From Candidatus Enterosoma merdigallinarum (lineage in GTDB: Bacteria; Bacillota_I; Bacilli_A; RFN20; CAG-288): 32,820 bases of DNA. Under the pieces are notes generated by a model, which was not told the DNA's origin, did no database searches, and saw only the letters and a list, made by a program, of their open reading frames with translations. The stretch is from NCBI GenBank assembly GCA_018714385.1, contig DVNL01000006.1, positions 1 to 32,820 on the forward strand, read 5' to 3'. This document shows, piece after piece, positions 1 to 5,536 of the stretch (positions are counted from its first letter, which is position 1; each line of letters starts with the position of its first letter). The position numbers and the translations under genes were made by a program.

Positions 1-1
1 A

Positions 2-92
2 TGGCGGAGCAGCAGGGATTTGAACCCTGGCTGAGCTTGCGCCCACTGCTGGTTTTCGAAACCAGTCCCTTCAACCTCTTGGGTACTGCTCC
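2..92 (-). tRNA. tRNA-Ser (anticodon CGA)
   Basis: Read on the minus strand, the sequence folds as a class II tRNA. The acceptor stem GGAGCAG pairs with CTGCTCC, the anticodon stem CTGGT/ACCAG closes the loop TTCGAAA with anticodon CGA, the variable arm is long, and the T arm is CAGGG/CCCTG around TTCAAAT. CCA is encoded at positions 2-4. The long variable arm and CGA anticodon identify serine (codon UCG). No clear promoter was found on its upstream side. Confidence 0.95.
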
Positions 93-116
93 ATGCTCCC
101 ACGGCACCATTAGTGC

Positions 117-144
117 TTGATTGGGACAAAAAAGAGTATATTAT
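117..144 (+). promoter_or_regulatory. Putative sigma-A promoter of the GtrA-like gene
   Basis: TTGATT (117-122) and TATTAT (139-144) are separated by 16 bp, about 20 bp upstream of the ATG at 166. It would give a short leader carrying the weak AGGTT ribosome site. An overlapping TATATT at 137-142 is a possible alternative -10. Confidence 0.4.
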
Positions 145-165
145 TTTTCATACAGGTTAATCAAT

Positions 166-1083
166 ATGGAAATGGTGCAAAGAAAATCTCCCGAAGTCAA
201 GGCGCGTCCTGCCGAAAATGGCTTCGGTCTCGAGCTCGTCCTGTCTCTTCTCGTCGTCCTGGCGGTCATTCTTGCCGATGCCTTTTTGTTTGTCTTCTAT
301 CCAATAGAAGGCTCCGAAGTCATCGAGATGGTCTACTCGGAAGGGCTCACCATTGCCTTTACGAAGGGGATTCTTCTTTTCTCTCTCGTCGGCGGTGCCT
401 TGAGCTGGCTTTTGTCGCTTCTCTTGCTTCTTTTGTTAAGGCCTTCCGGGATTTCTCCCTCTTTCGGAGCGAAAGCCAAAGGCGCTATTCCTTACTTCAT
501 TCTTTCCCTATTCGGAATCCTTGCCCATGTCGTCTTGCTCGTCCTCCTTACGGGATTTGGCGTCCCCGCCCTTCTGTCGACCTGCCTTTCCGGTTTTCTC
601 TGCTCCGTCTATTTCATTCTTCTCTATAAGCTTTATCTCGAGGGAAGAACGTATTCCAATTCCCTCTTTTGGGAGATATTCCGTTTCGCCATCGTCGGTC
701 TTGTCGCGGCGGTCTTCGATTTTGCGCTTTGCTATGTCGTCCAATTCATCGCCTTCGCAGGAAAAGATGCCGTCTATGTCACGATCCTTGCGACGGCATG
801 CGGTTTTGCCGTCGGTGTCGTCATCAACTATCTGATGTCCACTTTTATGGTCTACAAGGGAGCGAAGACGAAGACGTCCAGGACGGGCAAGGGAATGGCG
901 CTGTTTTTCTTCCTTGCCTTGATCGGTCTCTTTCTCGGCATCGGATTGCAGGCCCTTCTCTATGACTGGCTCTTCCTTGACATAGGCATCCATTTCTTCT
1001 CCTATCCTGTGGATTTCGTGATACGGACCCTAGTGGTCATGGTCTACAATTATGTCACGCGAAAGCTTCTCCTCTACCGCTGA
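166..1083 (+). CDS. GtrA-like polytopic membrane protein with extra N-terminal membrane domain
   Basis: Product of about 305 residues with roughly eight hydrophobic segments. The C-terminal part, from about residue 172, reads as a GtrA-like domain: a first helix with Asp in the AVFDFALCY segment, a second helix ending in NYLMSTFMVYK, and a last helix with the YNYVTRK motif. GtrA proteins are thought to help flip or transfer polyprenyl-linked sugars at the membrane. Typical GtrA proteins have about 130-150 residues, so the first 170 residues, with about four membrane helices, are an extension I do not recognise. I chose ATG at 166, which has a weak AGGTT site upstream; an in-frame TTG at 121 is possible but has no ribosome site. 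A GT2 glycosyltransferase lies about 900 bp downstream and could be a functional partner, though the tRNA/mif unit lies between. Confidence 0.75.
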   Translation: MEMVQRKSPEVKARPAENGFGLELVLSLLVVLAVILADAFLFVFYPIEGSEVIEMVYSEGLTIAFTKGILLFSLVGGALSWLLSLLLLLLLRPSGISPSFGAKAKGAIPYFILSLFGILAHVVLLVLLTGFGVPALLSTCLSGFLCSVYFILLYKLYLEGRTYSNSLFWEIFRFAIVGLVAAVFDFALCYVVQFIAFAGKDAVYVTILATACGFAVGVVINYLMSTFMVYKGAKTKTSRTGKGMALFFFLALIGLFLGIGLQALLYDWLFLDIGIHFFSYPVDFVIRTLVVMVYNYVTRKLLLYR

Positions 1084-1092
1084 ATTTTCTTC

Positions 1093-1121
1093 TTGCATCC
1101 AAAAAGACCTTTTCATATAAT
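1093..1121 (+). promoter_or_regulatory. Promoter of the tRNA-Gly / mif unit
   Basis: TTGCAT (1093-1098) and a perfect TATAAT (1116-1121) are spaced by exactly 17 bp. The predicted start is a few bases before tRNA-Gly at 1136. This is one of the best-matching sigma-A promoters in the window. Confidence 0.8.
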
Positions 1122-1135
1122 TATTAGGCTGTTCT

Positions 1136-1209
1136 GCAGGCGTAGTTCAGTGGTAGAACTTCAGCCTTCCAAGCTGATCATGCGGGTTCGATTCCCGTCG
1201 CCTGCTCCA
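1136..1209 (+). tRNA. tRNA-Gly (anticodon TCC)
   Basis: Acceptor stem GCAGGCG/CGCCTGC, anticodon arm TCAGC-CTTCCAA-GCTGA with anticodon TCC, T arm GCGGG TTCGATT CCCGT, discriminator T and encoded CCA at 1207-1209. It follows its promoter by about 15 bp and is followed by a short hairpin, then the mif-like gene. Confidence 0.96.
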
Positions 1210-1224
1210 GTCGAGGGTCAAATG

Positions 1225-1247
1225 GCTCCCTTCTGGGAGCTTTATTT
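1225..1247 (+). terminator. Weak intrinsic terminator / attenuator between tRNA-Gly and mif
   Basis: GCTCCC (1225-1230) pairs with GGGAGC (1235-1240) around TTCT, followed by TTTATTT. The 6-bp stem and interrupted T-tail suggest partial termination. No other promoter is evident before the mif-like gene, so readthrough may supply its mRNA. Confidence 0.5.
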
Positions 1248-1262
1248 GTCTGGGAGGGGACC

Positions 1263-1604
1263 ATGCCATTCATCAAGCTGTCGACGAACTTGCCTGTCGC
1301 CGACGATACGAAGGCACTCATCGTCAAAAGCCTAGGGAAGAGCATCTCCCTTCTTCCGGGAAAAAGCGAGACGTGGCTCATGGTCGATGTTCAAGGGGGC
1401 CGATCCCTCTTCTTCCAGGGGAGCGACTCTCCCTGCCTGATGGCGGAAGTCAAGCTCTATGGCCGAAGTGACAAGAGAAATTACCAGGCCTTGGCCGAGG
1501 CGATCACTTCTCTTGCGCAGGAGAGCCTGGCGATTCCGTCCTCTCGCGTCTATGTCGAATTCGAGGAGACGCCCTATTGGGCATTTGACGGAAATCTCTT
1601 CTGA
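1263..1604 (+). CDS. MIF-like tautomerase (macrophage migration inhibitory factor family)
   Basis: 113 residues, matching the family length of about 115. The protein starts MPFIKLSTNLP; after Met removal this leaves the catalytic N-terminal proline of the tautomerase superfamily, and the TN after the first strand is typical of MIF. GKSETW (Lys34) aligns with the Lys32 region of human MIF, VYVEF matches the strand before the C terminus, and WAFDGNLF matches the WNNSTF ending. Expected activity is phenylpyruvate or dopachrome keto-enol tautomerisation; the biological substrate in bacteria is unknown. The fold is a homotrimer in the cytoplasm, and no signal peptide is seen. A strong GGGAGGGG ribosome site precedes ATG 1263. 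The gene lies between tRNA-Gly and tRNA-Cys/tRNA-Arg and probably shares their transcript. Confidence 0.85.
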   Translation: MPFIKLSTNLPVADDTKALIVKSLGKSISLLPGKSETWLMVDVQGGRSLFFQGSDSPCLMAEVKLYGRSDKRNYQALAEAITSLAQESLAIPSSRVYVEFEETPYWAFDGNLF

Positions 1605-1647
1605 CGTTGTTCCACTTCCTCTTCGTTCGTGTTAGACTTGTTGCGAT

Positions 1648-1722
1648 GGTTCCGTAGCCAAGTTGGCAAGGCACAGGACTGCAAATCCTTCACCGCGGGT
1701 TCGAATCCCACCGGAACCTCCA
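1648..1722 (+). tRNA. tRNA-Cys (anticodon GCA)
   Basis: Acceptor stem GGTTCCG/CGGAACC, anticodon loop CTGCAAA (anticodon GCA) and T loop TTCGAAT in a GCGGG/CCCAC arm, with CCA at 1720-1722. It starts 43 bp after the mif stop codon. A possible extended -10, TGTTAGACT at 1630-1638, could give it its own promoter, but no convincing -35 was seen. Confidence 0.95.
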
Positions 1723-1729
1723 TCGTCAT

Positions 1730-1806
1730 GCGCTCGTAGCTCAGCTGGATAGAGTACCTGACTACGAATCAGGGGGTCATGGGTTCGATTCCCTTCGAGC
1801 GCACCA
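1730..1806 (+). tRNA. tRNA-Arg (anticodon ACG)
   Basis: Acceptor stem GCGCTCG/CGAGCGC, anticodon arm CCTGA-CTACGAA-TCAGG with anticodon ACG (A34 normally edited to inosine by TadA), T arm ATGGG TTCGATT CCCTT and encoded CCA at 1804-1806. It is 7 bp after tRNA-Cys and almost certainly cotranscribed with it. Confidence 0.96.
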
Positions 1807-1817
1807 CTGAAACATCT

Positions 1818-1845
1818 GTCCGCCTTCGGGCGGACTTTTTCTTTT
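1818..1845 (+). terminator. Intrinsic terminator of the tRNA-Cys/tRNA-Arg unit
   Basis: GTCCGCC (1818-1824) and GGCGGAC (1829-1835) form a 7-bp stem closed by a TTCG tetraloop, followed by TTTTTCTTTT. The strong stem and T-tail make this the end of the tRNA unit. Confidence 0.9.
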
Positions 1846-2005
1846 CCTGCTTTCCCTTTCGATGCTGAAGCGCATTCAAGATTGACTATTCGACGATTTG
1901 TCTAGCTTTTTTCATTGCATATGTAAGCCCTATCATGCAAAGAAAGCGGTAGTTTGCGAAAATCCCGGATCATTCGTGACATCGTCATATTACAATGAAA
2001 CTACC

Positions 2006-3013
2006 ATGAAACTTATTACATTTGCAGTCTGCTGCTACAATTCGGCAGCCTATATGGAGAAGTGCGTCTCATCTCTTCTCGTCGGTGGCGAAGATGTCGA
2101 GATCATCATCATCGACGACGGAAGCAAGGACGCCACGGGCGAGATCGCCGACCGGCTTGAAAAGGAGAATCCGACGATCGTCCGGGCCGTCCATCAGGAG
2201 AACTCCGGCCACGGCGGAGGCGTCGATCATTCCCTCGCTCTGGCGACGGGAAAATATTTCAAGGTGGTCGATTCCGACGACTTCCTCGAACCGGAGGCCT
2301 TGAAGAAATTCCTTGCCGAGCTGAAGGGCAGGGAAGATCTCGATCTGGTCGTGACAGACTACGTCTATCATTACGAAGACAGGAAGGACAAGACGATCCG
2401 TTACGGCAACGTCTTCCCCGTCAACACCGTCTGTACCTTCAAGGATGTTCATCACATGAAGGCGTATCAATATCTGACGATCCATTCCGTGACTTATCGG
2501 ACGGCGTTCCTGAAAGAACAGAACCTTCAGATTCCGAAGAAGACGTTCTATGAGGACAACTATTTCATCTACGCCCCTCTTGGCAAGGTGGAAAAGATTC
2601 TCTATCTGCCTTATGCCCTCTATTTCTACTCGATCGGAAGGCCTGATCAGTCCGTCCAGAAGAAGGTGGCCCTTGGACGATATAAAGACTATGTCCGTGT
2701 CGCCCTGATCTGCTTCCCCATCCATGACTTGGCCGCCATCAAGAAAGAGAATCCCAGGAAGTATCGGATCCTCCTTCACCAGATGCGCATCACGCTCATT
2801 GAGGCGCTCATTCACTGCCGGATGAAGAACGACCGGGAAAGCCGGCTCGTCTTCAAGAAGATGAAAGAGGAAATGAAGAAGCTCAATCCGAGGCAATACC
2901 GCGCCTTCCGCTGGGATTTCTATTGCGGAAGCATCTTTTGGCCTTCCTTCCTCGGCGTCATGATGGCAAACATCATCTATTTCGTCTCCCACCTCGTCGT
3001 CAGGTTCAACTGA
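2006..3013 (+). CDS. Family 2 glycosyltransferase
   Basis: 335 residues. The N terminus has the GT-A fold signature of GT2 enzymes: the ITFAVCCYNSAAYMEKC nucleotide-sugar start, an IIIIDDGSKDAT segment with the first Asp pair, and VDSDDF as the metal-binding DxD. The second half is mixed, ending in a hydrophobic segment around VMMANIIYFVSHLVV that may anchor the enzyme to the membrane. Donor and acceptor cannot be read from sequence; surface glycolipid or polysaccharide synthesis is the usual role. ATG 2006 was chosen because the GT2 fold begins there. No Shine-Dalgarno sequence is visible; instead a four-codon ATG...TGA reading frame ends inside this start (ATGA overlap). The 160 bp upstream hold no other gene and no convincing promoter. 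Confidence 0.85.
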   Translation: MKLITFAVCCYNSAAYMEKCVSSLLVGGEDVEIIIIDDGSKDATGEIADRLEKENPTIVRAVHQENSGHGGGVDHSLALATGKYFKVVDSDDFLEPEALKKFLAELKGREDLDLVVTDYVYHYEDRKDKTIRYGNVFPVNTVCTFKDVHHMKAYQYLTIHSVTYRTAFLKEQNLQIPKKTFYEDNYFIYAPLGKVEKILYLPYALYFYSIGRPDQSVQKKVALGRYKDYVRVALICFPIHDLAAIKKENPRKYRILLHQMRITLIEALIHCRMKNDRESRLVFKKMKEEMKKLNPRQYRAFRWDFYCGSIFWPSFLGVMMANIIYFVSHLVVRFN

Positions 3014-3028
3014 CGCCCTTTAGGGCGT
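3013..3028 (+). terminator. Hairpin after the glycosyltransferase stop codon
   Basis: ACGCCC (3013-3018) pairs with GGGCGT (3023-3028) around TTTA, starting in the stop codon. There is no T-run behind it, so termination would be weak or factor-assisted; it may only protect the 3' end. Confidence 0.35.
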
Positions 3029-3055
3029 GTCCTCCCCGAAATTGGCCTTTTCCCC

Positions 3056-3082
3056 TTGTCACCCCCTTTCGGGGATGATAAT
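3056..3082 (+). promoter_or_regulatory. Putative promoter of the LytTR two-component operon
   Basis: TTGTCA (3056-3061) and GATAAT (3077-3082) are 15 bp apart. The predicted transcription start falls within a few bases of the ATG at 3091, and there is no Shine-Dalgarno sequence before it, so the mRNA may be leaderless. A CCCC-TTTC-GGGG dyad (3063-3074) lies in the spacer and could be a regulator site. Confidence 0.4.
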
Positions 3083-3090
3083 TTATACTT

Positions 3091-3837
3091 ATGTTCAACC
3101 CAGAAAGCGAAGCCTCCGTTTCCTCGGCCGTCAACGTCGTCGTCGTGGAGGATCAGGAGAGCGAGTTCGATTACATCCGACCGATGCTCGAGCGCTATTT
3201 CAACGACATCGACAGAGAGTTCCGTCTCGTCCACTACAGGGACGCGAAGTCCTTTTTGGCATCCTACCAAAAGGGGACGGACATCATCCTGATGGATATC
3301 GAATTGGGAGAAAAAAGTGGCATGGAGGCGGCCCAGGAGATACGCCGGATCGACGAAGACGTGGTCATCATCTTCTGCACGAAGATGGCGCAGTTTGCCG
3401 TCGAGGGCTATCAGGTCAACGCCCTGGACTTCCTCGTGAAGCCTTTCCGATACGAAGGCCTGGCTTTCCGCCTCAATCGGGCGATGAAGGTCCTCGACAG
3501 GGGCAGGCGCTTCCTTCTGGTCAAGACGAAGGATGGATCGCAGAACCTGCAGCTGGACGACATCCTCTATCTGGATGTCTTCGGTCATTCCCTCGGTTTC
3601 CATACCTCCTTCCAGACTCTCTATTCCTGGGGATCCTTGGGAAAATATGAGGAAATCCTCAAGAACCAGGGCTTTCTCCGCTGTTCCAATTCGGCCTTGG
3701 TCAATGCCAAGCACATCAAGACCATCCATGGCAAGGAGGTGCTCATGGACAATGGCGACAGGATCACCATATCCAGGCCTCGCCACAAGGCCTTTCTCCA
3801 GGCCCTCTCTCTTTGGGCGGGGGCGCGGTCGAAGTGA
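3091..3837 (+). CDS. LytTR-family response regulator
   Basis: 248 residues. The N-terminal receiver domain, about residues 14-130, has the acidic pair Glu20/Asp21, phosphoacceptor Asp69 in ILMDIELG, Thr97 and Lys117 in FLVKPF. The C-terminal domain, about 140-243, is LytTR-like: VKTKDG start, ILYLDVFGHSLGFHT, FLRCSNSALVNAKHIKTI and a final DRITISRPRHKAF. LytTR regulators bind direct repeats upstream of target promoters and commonly control surface, bacteriocin or quorum-sensing genes. The gene runs into the sensor kinase with a 4-bp GTGA overlap, so the two form an operon. ATG 3091 has no Shine-Dalgarno site. The first 13 residues, rich in Ser and Glu, precede the fold and may be an extension or a misplaced start. 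Confidence 0.9.
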   Translation: MFNPESEASVSSAVNVVVVEDQESEFDYIRPMLERYFNDIDREFRLVHYRDAKSFLASYQKGTDIILMDIELGEKSGMEAAQEIRRIDEDVVIIFCTKMAQFAVEGYQVNALDFLVKPFRYEGLAFRLNRAMKVLDRGRRFLLVKTKDGSQNLQLDDILYLDVFGHSLGFHTSFQTLYSWGSLGKYEEILKNQGFLRCSNSALVNAKHIKTIHGKEVLMDNGDRITISRPRHKAFLQALSLWAGARSK

Positions 3838-5153
3838 TCAATCCCGTCAATCCTCTTTCTCTCTACACTTTTGATCTGGAGCTTCTCCTCTTCGTCGGCA
3901 TCTTCTCTTTTCGTTTGGACAAACAGAGCCTCTTTCCCCTGAGGCTTTTTGTTTCTTTGGCGTTGATCGCCGTCTACACGGTCCTTTGGGATTTCGGGGA
4001 CGGCTCCCTTCTAGTGGACATTCCCTGCTATGCCCTTCTTTTCCTCCTTTTGATCGGTTTAGTCTATTTCTGTTTCGACATCCCCTTCTTCTCCGCCCTC
4101 TTCATCGCCACGGCCGGATATGCCTGCCAGCATTTCAGCTACAAGGCCATCCAGCTTCTCCTGCTTTGGATCGAGACGATGGCGCCGGGCGTGAGGGAGA
4201 ATGCCGTCCTGGCCAACGCCATCTATTTTCTCTTCTATCTTTTCTTCCTGCCGCTCTTCTATTTCCTTTTTGCACGCCATATCCGACCGCATGACGACAG
4301 ATTGATGGACAATCGGAGGACCATTCTCATCGCGATGGTCCTGCTCATCGGCGCCACGACGCTCAACCTCGTCTTCGAGGAGAACATCGATCCTTTCCGG
4401 CAATCTCCTCTTTTCATCGTATGCAGCTTCTATGACCTTCTTTGCGCCCTCCTTGCCCTCCTTTTCCTCTTCCGTCTCTTTTCCCAGGGCAAGATGGCAC
4501 GGGAGTATCGGGAACGCCGCAAGCTATGGGAGCAGGAGAAGAAGCAGCTCCAGGTCAACAAGGAAAACTTCGACTATCTGATGATTCTCGCCCACGATCT
4601 CAAGCATGTCGTCGAGGATATCGGCGCAAGCGACCAGGAAGGCCGGGTCAAGGCGCTCAACGAAAGGCTCATGGCCTTCGGAAAGGGGCTCAAGACCGGA
4701 AGCGAGCCTCTGGACCTGGTCCTTGCCGAGAGAAGGACCAGGATGGATGCGCTGAAGATCGACATCACCGTCATGGCCGACGGAAAGTGCCTTTCCTTCA
4801 TGCGCCCGACCGACGTCTATACGCTTTTCATGAACCTCCTGGACAATGCCATGGAAGCCCTTGCCAAGGTGGACGATCCGGCAAGGCGGACGATTTCCCT
4901 CTCCGTCAAGGAAGAGATGGGGTTGGTCTTCGTCCATGAGGAAAACCCCTATCAGGAGGAGGTCCATTTTCTCAACGGCCAGCCCCTGACGTCCAAGGAC
5001 GACGGCATGCCGCATGGTCTCGGCGTCTCTTCGATGCGCCGAATCGCGGGAAGCTACGGCGGCGAGATCACCTGCCGGGCCCTCGACGCTGTCTTCGTCG
5101 TCGACATCGCCTTGGATCCGTCCAAGCGCCTGAAGGAAGAAACTTTCGACTGA
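3834..5153 (+). CDS. AgrC/HPK10-type sensor histidine kinase (GHKL)
   Basis: About 439 residues from the GTG at 3834, which overlaps the regulator stop as GTGA. The first roughly 210 residues contain about six membrane helices, as in peptide-pheromone receptors of the AgrC/ComD group. A charged coiled stretch (MAREYRERRKLWEQEKKQ) leads to the dimerisation helix with LAHDLKH; His254 is the likely phosphorylation site. The ATPase domain is HATPase_c_5/GHKL-like, with an N-box NLLDNAMEAL (Asn334 and Asn338) and a glycine box GLGVSSM near the end. It should phosphorylate the LytTR regulator encoded just upstream. No AgrB-like peptidase or pheromone precursor gene was found in this window, so its ligand is unknown. 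A TTG at 3813 is an alternative, less likely start. Confidence 0.88.
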   Translation: MINPVNPLSLYTFDLELLLFVGIFSFRLDKQSLFPLRLFVSLALIAVYTVLWDFGDGSLLVDIPCYALLFLLLIGLVYFCFDIPFFSALFIATAGYACQHFSYKAIQLLLLWIETMAPGVRENAVLANAIYFLFYLFFLPLFYFLFARHIRPHDDRLMDNRRTILIAMVLLIGATTLNLVFEENIDPFRQSPLFIVCSFYDLLCALLALLFLFRLFSQGKMAREYRERRKLWEQEKKQLQVNKENFDYLMILAHDLKHVVEDIGASDQEGRVKALNERLMAFGKGLKTGSEPLDLVLAERRTRMDALKIDITVMADGKCLSFMRPTDVYTLFMNLLDNAMEALAKVDDPARRTISLSVKEEMGLVFVHEENPYQEEVHFLNGQPLTSKDDGMPHGLGVSSMRRIAGSYGGEITCRALDAVFVVDIALDPSKRLKEETFD

Positions 5154-5214
5154 CTTGTCAATCCGCGCTCTCGAAGCTTCAATCCGTGTCTCCCTGTTGC
5201 CCATGGGGGACTTT

Positions 5215-5241
5215 TTGATTTATCGTATAGCCAGTTATACG
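5215..5241 (+). promoter_or_regulatory. Possible promoter with palindromic operator
   Basis: TTGATT (5215-5220) is followed by the inverted repeat CGTATA-GCCAGT-TATACG (5224-5241), whose right half contains a TTATAC-like -10. Spacing to the -10 is short (14-15 bp). It could drive the structured noncoding stretch that follows, under control of a dimeric repressor. Confidence 0.3.
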
Positions 5242-5448
5242 GGACGACAAAAAGACGGGAAAGCGCACTGTGCGCCTTTTCCCTTGCCATGCTTGGATCA
5301 TGCCGGGGCGCTCCTCTCCTGGCATGCTTGTTCTGCGGGCACGGGGTTCCTCCACATCCCCCTGCCCGAGGCCGGGACGAAACCTCTTTCATGCCATTCT
5401 TCCGCCCTGAGAAAGGCCGACTATCGAAACAGTCGGCCTTTCTTTTTT
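5242..5448 (+). ncRNA. Candidate structured small RNA, family not recognised
   Basis: No plausible gene lies between the kinase stop and 5537, yet the stretch has several stable dyads. Hairpin 1 is at 5257-5283 (GGGAAA-GCGCA paired with TGCGC-C-TTTTCCC) and may instead be the kinase terminator. Hairpin 2 is at 5299-5326 (CATGCCGGGG with TCCTGGCATG, loop 8). Hairpin 3 is at 5336-5368 (CGGGCA, mismatch, GGGG with CCCC, mismatch, TGCCCG). An 11-bp terminator stem with T-tail ends it. A promoter-like site at 5215-5241 would give about 200 nt of RNA. I could not match it to SRP RNA, 6S RNA, tmRNA or a known riboswitch. It could also be an untranslated 3' region or a decayed sequence. Confidence 0.35.
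5412..5448 (+). terminator. Strong intrinsic terminator before the GH3 gene
   Basis: AAAGGCCGACT (5412-5422) pairs perfectly with AGTCGGCCTTT (5431-5441) around an 8-base loop and is followed by CTTTTTT. The A-run on the left makes it partly bidirectional. It separates the kinase/noncoding stretch from the glycosidase promoter. Confidence 0.92.
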
Positions 5449-5486
5449 GTCATCGAGGAAACGAAAATTCGATTTTGGGAAAGAGC

Positions 5487-5516
5487 TTTCATAACCGCTT
5501 TGGAATGGGCTATAAT
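5487..5516 (+). promoter_or_regulatory. Promoter of the GH3 gene
   Basis: A perfect TATAAT at 5511-5516 lies 20 bp before the ATG. The -35 is weak (TTTCAT at 5487-5492, 18 bp spacer), which suggests a promoter needing help or subject to regulation. Confidence 0.55.
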
Positions 5517-5536
5517 TTCCACAAGAGGTTATAAGC

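Noticed and set aside
5257..5283. Treating this hairpin as a simple terminator of the kinase gene only
   Set aside because: The stem is followed by TTTTCCC paired within the hairpin rather than by a free T-run, so termination is uncertain; it was kept as part of the candidate structured RNA, with this alternative noted.
5242..5448. SRP RNA, 6S RNA or tmRNA identity for the structured stretch
   Set aside because: The SRP GGAAGGAAGCAGC-type loop, the open central bubble of 6S and the tRNA-like ends of tmRNA were not seen.
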